Translations under genes and position numbers: made by a program
Notes under the pieces: model-generated
Told to the model about the DNA's origin: nothing
Database searches by the model: none
What the model saw: the letters and a program-made list of their open reading frames with translations, nothing else
NCBI GenBank assembly: GCA_025935445.1
Contig: JAICVG010000012.1
Location: 1 to 10,245 of the forward strand
Direction of reading: 5' to 3'
Length of the DNA stretch: 10,245 nucleotides
DNA from: Nitrososphaera sp.
Lineage (GTDB): Archaea > Thermoproteota > Nitrososphaeria > Nitrososphaerales > Nitrososphaeraceae
Part shown: positions 1 to 6,277 of the stretch, one piece after another
Layout of the letters: every line of letters begins with the position of its first letter
How positions within the stretch are numbered: the stretch's first letter is position 1

Positions 1-597
1 TCCTCCTCCTCCCCCTCCTTGTGTTTGTGCACCACCACCACCCTGTTCTGCTGCGGCAACTGTAAGCTCAGCTGTCATATATGGGTGAATAATGCAATGG
101 TAAGGTATAGTCTGTCCCTCGCTTACACCCTGTAGCTCAACAGCGGTTGATTGTTCGCCGCCATTGACGATGCCTGTGTCAAACAACTGTGCAGAGTTTG
201 GATCTTGTGGACCAGTTCCGGAGGTTGCAGTGTGGGGAACTGTGTCTTGGTTGTCCCAAACTACCTTGTTGCCAACAGGCACCTGAGCCGAGTCTGGATC
301 ATAGTCAGGACTTCCCTGTACTGCCGCTCCTTGAAGTATTGTTATACTAGTGGTGCCTGCTTCTGCTGGGGCTCCTCCTTGTTGCTGCTGCTCCTGCCCC
401 TCTTCTGCAGCCGGCCTCTCCGTGCGAATTTGAGTCACCGGTGGAGGGTTTTCAGCCATTTGGTCAAAGGTTGGAATTAGAATTGCTGCCCCTATGGCTA
501 TTGTGACTATCAATATTGCAAGCCCTTTTCCGAACCTTCTAGGTGATGTGAGGATTATTGGTTCTTTCTCGTCACTGTGTGAGTCATGCGAACTCGT
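1..597 (-). CDS. Membrane-anchored amicyanin-like cupredoxin, 3' end cut by window edge
   Basis: Blue-copper electron carrier on the outer face of the membrane, probably the donor to the CuA site of the oxidase encoded just upstream. The frame is open from about 630 down to base 1. It reads a short acidic head, a basic RRFGKG followed by one hydrophobic helix (AILIVTIAIGAAILIP), a Pro/Glu/Gln linker, then a cupredoxin domain. Type 1 copper ligands are visible: His in VPHTATSG, then Cys, His and Met in YHCIIHPYM. The C-x2-H-x2-M spacing is that of amicyanin rather than plastocyanin. A Gly/Gln-rich tail follows and leaves the window. It lies about 20 bases after coxA, so it is the last visible gene of the operon. 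The start is uncertain: no ATG or GTG is in frame before the helix. I chose ACG at 597 because GAGGGAG (608-614) precedes it by 10 bases. The nearest canonical start, TTG at 513, would remove the basic anchor and cut into the helix. Confidence 0.92.
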
Positions 598-607
598 ATC
601 TCTTTCT

Positions 608-614
608 CTCCCTC
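608..614 (-). promoter_or_regulatory. Shine-Dalgarno-like site ahead of the cupredoxin
   Basis: The minus strand reads GAGGGAG here, just after the coxA stop. Ten bases separate it from an in-frame ACG (597-595), the same spacing as for pspA and pspAB in this window. An ATG at 587-585 also lies downstream, but its frame closes after ten codons. Confidence 0.45.
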
Positions 615-617
615 TAT

Positions 618-2141
618 TTAGTGGTGAGGCTCACGCCGTCTATAGTCATAATATTTCTCTTGAATGCCAAATGGATCTTCCATATTTGCCGGTTTGCCCC
701 ATCCCGCACTTTTAATTAGGTTAAAAAGGAATATTCCCATTGCTACAAGCAATATGTACGCGCCTACTGTAGAGATTTGGTTCATCGTGATAAGCGGTTC
801 AACAGGCACGTAATCGAATACACGACGAGGCATGCCGTACAATCCAAGCAAGTGCTGTGTAATGAATACCAAGGATACTCCTATAAACATCAGCCAGAAC
901 TGGACCATAGCTGCCCTTTCGTTGTACATCCTGCCAGTTATGAGTGGGAATAGGTAGAATATAAAACCCACAAAAGCAAAAGTTATGATGCCCATAAGGA
1001 AGAGATGCATGTGCCCTACTACCCAGTAGCTATCGTGTGTTAGAAAGTCAAGTGGCATTGCACTGTTTACGACACCGCCAGCTCCAGCTAGAAAGAACAA
1101 TATGATCCCACCAACCACAAATGCGATTGGTGCTCTGAATCGGATTCTGCCTCCCCACATTGTCGCTATCCAGTTGAATATGTGCATAGCTGAAGCTGGA
1201 ACAGCCGCCAATGTGCCTATCATGAATACGGTTTTTTCTGAAAAGCTCATGCCTGTTGCAAACATATGGTGGGCCCAGGAGGCAAAAGAGACGATCGTCA
1301 GCAATATAAATGCCGTTATCCCTGAAGTATAACTGAATATAGGTTTTCGTGAAAACTTGGGAATTATCTCATATATCACACCGATTGCCGGTATCACGAA
1401 TACATAGACTTCAGGATGAAATGTAAACCAAAAGAGATGCTGGTATGCTATCGGATCTCCTCCCATTGCAGGATTAAAGAAACCGGAAACTCCTAGTCTG
1501 TCTGTATAGAGCATAATGAGAGCAGCAGTAAAGGTCGGCATAGACATGAGGAGTATAAGAGATGTAGAAAGGATGGCCCATGTGAAGAGAGGCAGTTTCA
1601 TCATCGGCAGATCAGGATGCTTCATCCTCAAGATAGTAACAACGAAATTAATGGCGCCTAGAATAGATGAAATTCCCAAAATCTTTAGCCCAAATATCCA
1701 CATTTCAGCAGCAGGCCCTGGTGCCCGTAAAATAGAATAAGGAGGATAGGCAGTCCAGCCCGTGTCTGCAAAGCCAAGCCATACCAACGCTGCACCTACT
1801 GGTAGCATCCAGAATGCAACTGCATTCAGCTTTGGCCATGCCATATCTTTGTACCTTACCATGATAGGTATCAGGTAGTTGCCTATGCCAGCAGCAAATG
1901 GTATTACCCACAGGAACAGCATTGTTGTGCCGTGAACAGTGAAAACTCTGTGGAATGTATTAGAATCATCAAACAGCTGTGCGCCGGGTAGGAAAAGTTC
2001 TGTTCTGATCGAAATGGCAAGTGCTCCACCTAAGAAAAAGAGAGTTATGGAAAAGATAATGTAAAGCAAGCCGATATCCGTATGATGAGTGGAAAATAGT
2101 ATCTCCCACAGCGGGCGTGGTTTTCTAACTTCTAGAACCAA
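618..2141 (-). CDS. coxA: Heme-copper (cytochrome c type) oxidase subunit I
   Basis: Catalytic subunit of the terminal oxidase: it reduces O2 to water at a heme/CuB centre and pumps protons in the cytoplasmic membrane. The 507 residues form about 12 hydrophobic helices and are full length for the family. All metal ligands are present: His70 and His379 for the low-spin heme, His377 for the high-spin heme, and His242, His291 and His292 for CuB. Tyr246 in HPEVY is the residue that cross-links to the CuB His. Glu244 of HPEV and Asp99 in the KDMAWP segment indicate an A1-type D-channel. By my alignment from memory with bovine subunit I, the K-channel Lys is replaced by His320 (SAMHIFNW). The start is TTG, with GAGAGGAG 11 bases before it and no competing in-frame ATG. 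It lies between coxB and the cupredoxin gene. Confidence 0.97.
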   Translation of the reverse strand: MVLEVRKPRPLWEILFSTHHTDIGLLYIIFSITLFFLGGALAISIRTELFLPGAQLFDDSNTFHRVFTVHGTTMLFLWVIPFAAGIGNYLIPIMVRYKDMAWPKLNAVAFWMLPVGAALVWLGFADTGWTAYPPYSILRAPGPAAEMWIFGLKILGISSILGAINFVVTILRMKHPDLPMMKLPLFTWAILSTSLILLMSMPTFTAALIMLYTDRLGVSGFFNPAMGGDPIAYQHLFWFTFHPEVYVFVIPAIGVIYEIIPKFSRKPIFSYTSGITAFILLTIVSFASWAHHMFATGMSFSEKTVFMIGTLAAVPASAMHIFNWIATMWGGRIRFRAPIAFVVGGIILFFLAGAGGVVNSAMPLDFLTHDSYWVVGHMHLFLMGIITFAFVGFIFYLFPLITGRMYNERAAMVQFWLMFIGVSLVFITQHLLGLYGMPRRVFDYVPVEPLITMNQISTVGAYILLVAMGIFLFNLIKSAGWGKPANMEDPFGIQEKYYDYRRREPHH

Positions 2142-2152
2142 CTCGCACCATA

Positions 2153-2160
2153 CTCCTCTC
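2153..2160 (-). promoter_or_regulatory. Ribosome binding site fixing the coxA TTG start
   Basis: GAGAGGAG on the minus strand, with GGAG 11 bases ahead of TTG at 2141. The ATG that lies one base after the motif is out of frame and soon closes, so TTG is the supported start. Confidence 0.6.
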
Positions 2161-2276
2161 TATATTGGTCATACATTGAAGACATTATCAATAAAAGCAT
2201 TTTGTTTTTATCATATCCTCTGCAATAGAAGAGGTTCATTATCATTTTATTTATTGAGTAAAATATCGCACAACAA

Positions 2277-2291
2277 CTTATAAAAAGAGAA
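2277..2291 (-). terminator. T-rich tract after coxB, or a TATA-like box for coxA
   Basis: Directly after the coxB stop the minus strand reads TTCTCTTTTTATAAG. Archaeal transcription often ends at T-runs, so this could give partial termination between coxB and coxA. The same bases also resemble a TATA box (TTTTTATAAG), which would give a leader of about 110 bases for coxA. The 150-base gap between coxB and coxA is unusually long for this otherwise tight cluster. It also contains a weak hairpin (2217-2234, CCTCT/AGAGG) and AT-rich stretches. Confidence 0.35.
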
Positions 2292-2807
2292 TCAGCTTGC
2301 AACTGCTGCGGCACCTAATGGTGGGATCAGGTCATTAGTAGTAGTAGCAGAAGCATTAGTCACTTGCGCTCCCTGTTCTGCACCGCCTGGTGGCTCTTCC
2401 ACAAATAGCTTGGCCCTCATCTGGTAATGCGAAAATCCGCAATATTCTCTGCACTGTATTAGGAACTCGCCAGCTTGATCTGGGACATACCATATCGAGT
2501 TTATCCTGCCTGGCACGGCGTCAATCATCGTTGCAAAGTCCGGCGTATTAAAAGAATGAATTACATCTAAAGAAGTTACCTCAAACCTATATGGAACGTC
2601 CTTGACTAGGTGCAGCTCTCCTAGCTCTCGCCTTCCATCTTCATGCTCAAATGTCCAGAACCATTGTTGACCTGTGACCTTTACGACTTCAGCCTCTTCT
2701 GGAGCATCGTCTAGAAATCGTTCGACGTTCCACGCGTCGGCTCCAATGTAAATCAGCACAGCGACTACTACACCGACATACACCCATTCTAACGTACCGT
2801 GTCCCAT
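2292..2807 (-). CDS. coxB: Cytochrome c oxidase subunit II, second helix plus CuA domain
   Basis: Carries the binuclear CuA centre that takes electrons from the cupredoxin or another donor and passes them to subunit I. Residues 6-26 form one membrane helix, beginning with GHGTLEWVYV. The segment VTGQQWFWTFE (44-54) is typical of subunit II. The CuA ligands are complete: His84 (VIHSF), Cys119, Glu121, Cys123, His127 and Met130 in QCREYCGFSHYQM. At 171 residues it is shorter than usual because the first of the two subunit II helices is missing. That helix is encoded by the upstream gene, whose TAA overlaps this ATG (TAATG). GGAGGTG at 2818-2824 lies 10 bases before the ATG. The C-terminus is a low-complexity Ala/Thr/Asn tail. 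Confidence 0.95.
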   Translation of the reverse strand: MGHGTLEWVYVGVVVAVLIYIGADAWNVERFLDDAPEEAEVVKVTGQQWFWTFEHEDGRRELGELHLVKDVPYRFEVTSLDVIHSFNTPDFATMIDAVPGRINSIWYVPDQAGEFLIQCREYCGFSHYQMRAKLFVEEPPGGAEQGAQVTNASATTTNDLIPPLGAAAVAS

Positions 2808-3094
2808 TAGTGATGCGCACCTCCAGCAGCCGGAGTGATGTCTGCTCTATTCTTTGGGTGACTCTCTCTAAACCTCCATACAACATAGGTCATAGTTCCC
2901 ATGACAACTGCACCGATAACAAATGCTACGACCATGAGTCTATAGAACAGCGCCCAAATCTCAATTCTTGCACTTAAATAGCGCTGGGTTGTCTCCTGTC
3001 CAAAGACGGCAGAATCAACTCCAAGAAGCGTTAGCACAGCTACAGCAACTAAGATTAAAATTAGCGCTGAATATGAGACCATCTGTTGTTTCAC
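2807..3094 (-). CDS. Small two-helix protein equivalent to the N-terminal part of oxidase subunit II
   Basis: 95 residues with two hydrophobic helices. The first (about 7-31) looks like a signal anchor. The second (about 45-74) begins EIWALFYRLMVVAF and ends TYVVWRFRES, the pattern of the first transmembrane helix of subunit II. The tail is polar and ends AGGAHH. The stop overlaps the coxB ATG by one base, and the coxB protein starts with what is normally the second helix, so together they reconstitute one subunit II. I infer that it assembles as a separate chain of the oxidase. The start is GTG with no Shine-Dalgarno site and a TATA-like box upstream; Met5 is an alternative start. A small membrane protein in this position fits the four-gene complex IV cluster that I recall for other ammonia-oxidising archaea. 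Confidence 0.85.
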   Translation of the reverse strand: MKQQMVSYSALILILVAVAVLTLLGVDSAVFGQETTQRYLSARIEIWALFYRLMVVAFVIGAVVMGTMTYVVWRFRESHPKNRADITPAAGGAHH

Positions 3095-3128
3095 TTTTTC
3101 TTTTTCTGTTTAAAATCAGTTTTCCCAT

Positions 3129-3139
3129 CTTATTTAAGG
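3129..3139 (-). promoter_or_regulatory. Candidate TATA box of the oxidase operon
   Basis: The minus strand reads CCTTAAATAAG, preceded by A-rich bases that could act as a BRE. Its centre is 40 bases before the GTG at 3094, giving a short leader of about 13 bases. It sits in the 65-base gap after the phosphatase gene, so the oxidase genes can be transcribed on their own. Confidence 0.45.
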
Positions 3140-3159
3140 TTTTGGAAATTATATCGTCA

Positions 3160-3840
3160 TCATTCTATGGGATAGCGATACATCACCATAACATTAACTC
3201 CAGAAATTGAGTAGATCTTGCTTTCATGCTTTAATATTGTAAGCGAAGCATTGCGAATGTTCCATCTGCGAAGTGCCTCCGGGCTTAAGTCAAGCAACGT
3301 GGCAAGCGCTGCCTTTATTGGATCAAGGTGGGTAATCATCAGGACATTGCTGTCCTCGTGCTTCTGCGAAAGATCATCAAGCAGGCTTGTGATGCGATGC
3401 TTGACAGAGGCAAACGCTTCGACTCCAAAGCTTTCAAGAATAGGGTCGTAATCTGAATAGAACCTGTTAAGAACGTCGCCGTGCTTTGTTGTCACCTCCT
3501 CGTAGTTCATTCCAACAAGCCGGCCCATCTCGGTTTCGTATAGTCGCTCATCAATCACATAGTCTGTACCAAGTATTTGGCGCACTATCTGAGCTGTTTC
3601 CACAGTTCTAGTTACAGGTGATACATAGACCTTCTCAATAGCAATATTTTTCATCAGTTGCTTTGCGCTATCTACTACTTGCTGTCTGCCATGTTCTGTG
3701 AGATGCGATTTCATATGCCTTCCGGCAAGGATCCTGCTCACATTGCTCTCCGCCTGGCCATGGCGCATAAAAATTACTAGGGGCAACGTTATTGATGACA
3801 AATGAGCGTAAATTTCGCTCTTTTTTATCGTTTTTGTCAC
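3160..3840 (-). CDS. Histidine phosphatase superfamily protein (phosphoglycerate-mutase-like)
   Basis: Branch-1 histidine phosphatase fold, cytosolic. The catalytic motif RHGQAESN has Arg26 and the phospho-accepting His27. Arg78 in SPVTRTVETA, an acidic residue in YETEMG (102-104) and the second His171 in ITHLDPIK complete the usual active site. LTEHGRQQ is also a family signature. These show a phosphatase or mutase of this superfamily, but the substrate cannot be read from the sequence. The GTG at 3840 has no Shine-Dalgarno site. The residues before RHG are longer than usual, so TTG at 3801 or 3786, nearer the catalytic motif and behind an AT-rich GATAAAAAAG stretch, are real alternatives. 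It is co-oriented with the oxidase genes but is separated from them by a likely promoter, so there is no evidence of a shared role. Confidence 0.9.
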   Translation of the reverse strand: MTKTIKKSEIYAHLSSITLPLVIFMRHGQAESNVSRILAGRHMKSHLTEHGRQQVVDSAKQLMKNIAIEKVYVSPVTRTVETAQIVRQILGTDYVIDERLYETEMGRLVGMNYEEVTTKHGDVLNRFYSDYDPILESFGVEAFASVKHRITSLLDDLSQKHEDSNVLMITHLDPIKAALATLLDLSPEALRRWNIRNASLTILKHESKIYSISGVNVMVMYRYPIE

Positions 3841-3842
3841 AA

Positions 3843-3888
3843 CTTAACGCTTGGACCATACAGTCAGCTGTAAGATAGCCATGCTCAA
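3843..3888. repeat. Diverged direct repeat, copy 1
   Basis: This segment and 3935-3979 share CTTAAC, TGGACC, TA.AGT, GTAAG and ATAGCCA.TGCT in the same order, with small insertions and deletions. Copy 1 contains several bases that copy 2 lacks (such as CAGCT). It lies immediately upstream of the phosphatase gene. Copy 2 falls inside the small minus-strand ORF 3893-4024, so copy 1 looks like a decayed duplicate of its coding part. Confidence 0.5.
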
Positions 3889-3892
3889 TAAA

Positions 3893-4024
3893 TTAGTAAT
3901 AGATGTTGTGTTCGCTAGCGAATGTTTTTAGCTTCTTAACAAGTCTGGACCTTATAGTGTAAGCATAGCCATTGCTGAACTTTCTATTACCATGGAAAAA
4001 CATCACGCTATGCATCTGTGTCAT
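3893..4024 (-). CDS. Possible 43-residue basic protein, or remnant of a larger gene
   Basis: An ATG-to-TAA frame on the minus strand that reads like protein, including FFHGNRKFSNGYAYTIRSRL and then VKKLKTFASEHNIYY. The composition (aromatic, Arg/Lys rich) is not typical of random AT-rich DNA. The frame stays open about eleven codons upstream of the ATG. I do not recognise a family. A diverged copy of its central part lies at 3843-3888. No clear Shine-Dalgarno site was seen. A competing 35-codon frame on the plus strand (3992-4099) covers part of the same bases. This could be a genuine microprotein or the tail of a decayed gene. Confidence 0.35.
   Translation of the reverse strand: MTQMHSVMFFHGNRKFSNGYAYTIRSRLVKKLKTFASEHNIYY
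3935..3979. repeat. Diverged direct repeat, copy 2
   Basis: Partner of 3843-3888, in the same orientation and about 90 bases away. It lies within the small minus-strand ORF 3893-4024. The motif TCTTAACAAGT at its left end recurs once more near 4129-4139, without the rest of the repeat. Confidence 0.5.
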
Positions 4025-4382
4025 ATTCTTGATGCAAAAAAATTTTTGAATGAGCTTTCACGTGATGTGATAGGGTCTAGAAAGAAGACAAGAGCCTAGT
4101 CTTGGCACAAATCAACAAGGCCAGGCCTCTTAACAAGTTAGGAGATACTAGGAAACAATAGAATATTATGAAGCACCTATAGGGATGAAAGAATCTAATT
4201 ATATCTATTTCTATCTGGAGCAATCAAATCTCCACGTGAAGAGGCTTCTGGAACCTTACGAGATTTTAGAAAGTAAGCGATCAATTTGCCTTCGTTTGTA
4301 GCGGATTATGAGTAGGGTCTGTCTGTGCTACTATGGCTTGGGATTCTATTAAGACGCTGAGAACAGTTGTTGTTATCTTGAA
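4025..4382. other. Gene-poor spacer with a possible small ORF
   Basis: No recognisable gene. The best coding candidate is a plus-strand frame, ATG at 4185 to TAG at 4301 (38 residues, including YIYFYLEQSNLHVKRLLEPY), open for ten codons further upstream. The opposite strand over 4200-4310 also reads fairly protein-like, so coding strand and reality are both undecided. The stretch could hold remnants of a decayed gene. No tRNA or rRNA was seen. Confidence 0.3.
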
Positions 4383-4384
4383 GC

Positions 4385-4420
4385 TATAAAACGCCATCCA
4401 AAGCCGATGCACATTAATAT
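4385..4420 (+). promoter_or_regulatory. Candidate promoter(s) of npdG
   Basis: Two TATA-like boxes precede npdG: TATAAAA at 4385-4391, giving a leader of about 30 bases, and TTAATAT at 4414-4420, centred about 27 bases before the ATG, which would give a leaderless transcript. There is no Shine-Dalgarno site before the ATG, which favours the second. Confidence 0.4.
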
Positions 4421-4443
4421 CGAGATCACCCAATGACGATTCT

Positions 4444-5115
4444 ATGAAGATAGGAATAGCTGGGGGCACCGGCGGGATGGGCGAAGGCTTTGCACTAAGA
4501 TGGTGCCAGAAGCATGACGTGATTGTTGGCTCAAGGGATGCTCAGAAGGCCAGAGATGCTGCAGAAAATTACACGAGAACCGCCAAACAAACCTATGGCA
4601 ATATCGCTGGCAGCATAAGTGGTAATGACAACATTTCGTTTACAAATGATATTGATGTTCTGATACTTTCAATACCATATGAATTCATTGACGATACTTG
4701 CGGCAAGCTCACAGGCAAGCTCAGAGATGACTGTATTGTCGTCTCACCCATCGTGCCTATGGCGAGAACAGAAGCAGGGTTTGTATATATCCCGTTAGAA
4801 CAAGGCAAAGAGCAAGCGGCAGAAATGGTTGCTGACAAACTCCCCCCTAGGTCAAGGGTGGTCTCTGCCTTCCACACAATATCTGAATCAAAGCTTAAGA
4901 ATCTACAACAAAGTCTTGATGCTGACACTTTCATCTGCGGCGACGATCAGAACGTAATAGCAAAGCTGAAGAACCTTGTAGATGAGATCTCTGGCTTAAG
5001 ACCACTGTACCTTGGGCCGCTTGCACTAGCTTACCAGGCAGAGATCCTAACCCCTATGGTTCTAAATGCTGCCAAGCGAAACAAACTGAAGAATCCGGGG
5101 GTAAAGCTAGTCTGA
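4444..5115 (+). CDS. npdG: F420-dependent NADP oxidoreductase
   Basis: Cytosolic enzyme moving hydride between coenzyme F420 and NADP(H). The 223 residues match the family length. The N-terminal Rossmann fold has GGTGGMGEGFALR (7-19), followed by VGSRDAQKA (28-36), where the Ser/Arg pair binds the NADP 2'-phosphate. Further family segments are LSIPYEF (75-81), VVSPIVPM (99-106), RVVSAFHTI (138-146), FICGDD (163-168), EISGLRPLYLGPL (181-193) and LTPMVLN (202-208). These agree along their length with the Archaeoglobus Fno sequence as I remember it. The gene stands alone, with about 46 bases to the next gene on the same strand. Ammonia-oxidising archaea make F420, so it probably links the F420 and NADPH pools; which direction dominates cannot be told from sequence. 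Confidence 0.93.
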   Translation: MKIGIAGGTGGMGEGFALRWCQKHDVIVGSRDAQKARDAAENYTRTAKQTYGNIAGSISGNDNISFTNDIDVLILSIPYEFIDDTCGKLTGKLRDDCIVVSPIVPMARTEAGFVYIPLEQGKEQAAEMVADKLPPRSRVVSAFHTISESKLKNLQQSLDADTFICGDDQNVIAKLKNLVDEISGLRPLYLGPLALAYQAEILTPMVLNAAKRNKLKNPGVKLV

Positions 5116-5161
5116 ACGCAAACATTATGAGCAATGATATCTTGAGAATCATGTTGTCAAT

Positions 5162-5476
5162 ATGAGATGGAAGGAAGAAATAGGTAGCAGGCGGGGCAGA
5201 AACTGGATGTCTGCAATGGGCATCCTGTTCATAGTCACTGCCGCCATTATCATGATCCGCAACCTCGTGCTGTTCAATATTCAACATGCTGCGGGCTTGA
5301 TTGAAGATGGAACGCAGCAATTTCTTGATAACTTTAGTAATGGCCAGATCACAAATGAAAAGTTTGCAGTTGCGATGATTGCCGCTGGTGGCTTTCTGCT
5401 TTACTGGGGATACTTTAAGAAAAAGGAAGATTACGGCCCGCCTGACGAACACGAATGGCGCAGGTTCAACAGATAG
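5162..5476 (+). CDS. Unrecognised small two-helix membrane protein
   Basis: 104 residues that I cannot assign to a family. The N-terminus is basic (MRWKEEIGSRRGRNW), followed by a helix at about 17-38 (MSAMGILFIVTAAIIMIRNL). A polar, probably helical loop of about 30 residues follows, then a second helix at about 68-85 (VAMIAAGGFLLYWGYF) ending in KKKED, and an acidic/aromatic tail. By charge, both termini should be cytoplasmic, with the short loop outside. ATG at 5162 is the only start after an in-frame stop, and I see no Shine-Dalgarno site. It lies about 46 bases after npdG and 66 before pspA, all on the same strand. It may belong with the membrane-stress genes, but that is only an inference from position. 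Confidence 0.75.
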   Translation: MRWKEEIGSRRGRNWMSAMGILFIVTAAIIMIRNLVLFNIQHAAGLIEDGTQQFLDNFSNGQITNEKFAVAMIAAGGFLLYWGYFKKKEDYGPPDEHEWRRFNR

Positions 5477-5499
5477 GATCATCCTCATCATCATGATAC

Positions 5500-5534
5500 T
5501 TTAATATTCAGCTTTGTCTGATTATAATGGAGTG
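5500..5534 (+). promoter_or_regulatory. TATA-like box and Shine-Dalgarno site of pspA
   Basis: TTTAATATT at 5500-5508 could be the TATA box, placing a transcription start near 5530. GGAGTG at 5529-5534 has its GGAG 10 bases before the TTG at 5543. This supports TTG over the ATG at 5552 and gives the MGLMNRIS beginning expected of PspA proteins. Confidence 0.45.
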
Positions 5535-5542
5535 AATGAAAA

Positions 5543-6277
5543 TTGGGTTTGATGAATCGCATATCGACTGTAATTTCACAAAAGACAAGTACGCTCCTTG
5601 ACAGGTTTGAAAAGCCACAGGAAGCTCTCGATTATTCCTATGTCAAACAGGTAGAAATGCTAAACAAGCTGAGAAGAAGCCTTGCTGAGATTACTACTTC
5701 TCGCAAAAGACTTGAAATGCAAAAATCTAGACTGTGGGAGAATATACGACTGCTTGATGCGCAGGCAGCAAGAGCCCTTGAGTCAGATAGGGAAGACCTT
5801 GCGCGGCTCGCACTTGAGCGGAAGAATGCTAACCTGATGCAAACACAGAGCCTTGACAAGCAGATTGCCGAGATGAAGGAGGAAGAGCGTAATATGCAAG
5901 AAGCAGAAAAGCGCATGTCAATCAAGGTCGAAGAGTTCAAGGCTAGAAAGGAAATAATAAAGGCACAGTACTCTGCTGCAGAAGCTCAAGTCAAGATAAA
6001 GGAGAGCGTCACAGGAATCTCTGAGGAAATGACAGATGTCGGGATGGCAATGAACAAAGCTGAGGAAAAGACAGAGCGCATGAGGGCCAAGTCCCAGGCG
6101 CTAGATGAAATGATAAATTCAGGCGTCCTCACCGACTATACATCAAATAAGGATGAAATCGAAAAAGAATTAGAAAAAATTACCGTACAAAACTCAGTGG
6201 ACGAAGAATTAGCAAAGTTAAAGTCAGAGAAACTACGTAAGAAGAGACAACAAGTGGAGCAAGAAGCACAACAATGA
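5543..6277 (+). CDS. pspA: PspA/IM30 (Vipp1) family membrane-stress protein
   Basis: ESCRT-III-related coiled-coil protein that binds stressed membranes from the cytoplasm and keeps them intact. The 244 residues are almost wholly helical with heptad-like Glu/Lys/Leu/Ala patterning. A short N-terminal amphipathic helix (MGLMNRISTVISQKTSTLLD) is followed by the usual FEKPQEALDYSY segment, where PspA proteins have a Glu-Asp-Pro-type motif. The long helical hairpin includes KSRLWENIRLLDAQAARALE and LARLALERKNA, and a charged C-terminal helix ends the protein. Low-complexity Glu/Lys runs make a non-PspA coiled coil conceivable. However, the pspAA partner gene overlapping by four bases (ATGA), and pspAB and htpX next door, make the family call strong. 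TTG is preferred as the start because of GGAG 10 bases upstream. Confidence 0.92.
   Translation: MGLMNRISTVISQKTSTLLDRFEKPQEALDYSYVKQVEMLNKLRRSLAEITTSRKRLEMQKSRLWENIRLLDAQAARALESDREDLARLALERKNANLMQTQSLDKQIAEMKEEERNMQEAEKRMSIKVEEFKARKEIIKAQYSAAEAQVKIKESVTGISEEMTDVGMAMNKAEEKTERMRAKSQALDEMINSGVLTDYTSNKDEIEKELEKITVQNSVDEELAKLKSEKLRKKRQQVEQEAQQ

Noticed and set aside
1-55. Triplet-like CCT/ACC repeats at the left edge
   Set aside because: Explained by the Gly-rich tail of the cupredoxin on the minus strand rather than a separate repeat element.
151-480. 109-codon plus-strand frame
   Set aside because: Antisense to the cupredoxin; the Cys/Trp/Leu-rich translation is a shadow of its Pro/Gln/Gly-rich coding strand.
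3116-3162. C/D-box sRNA-like pattern on the minus strand (TGATGA then CTGA)
   Set aside because: The outer boxes fit the length, but there is no convincing D' or C' box and the terminal stem is weak; the bases are explained by the phosphatase stop and the oxidase promoter.
4281-4469. 62-codon minus-strand frame over the npdG start
   Set aside because: Its first codons are antisense to the npdG Rossmann motif; no Shine-Dalgarno site, and no recognisable protein pattern.
5054-5494. Open minus-strand frame of 146 codons
   Set aside because: Covers the end of npdG and the whole two-helix gene on the other strand; no domain pattern, and Ala/Pro/Cys-rich read-through typical of a shadow frame.
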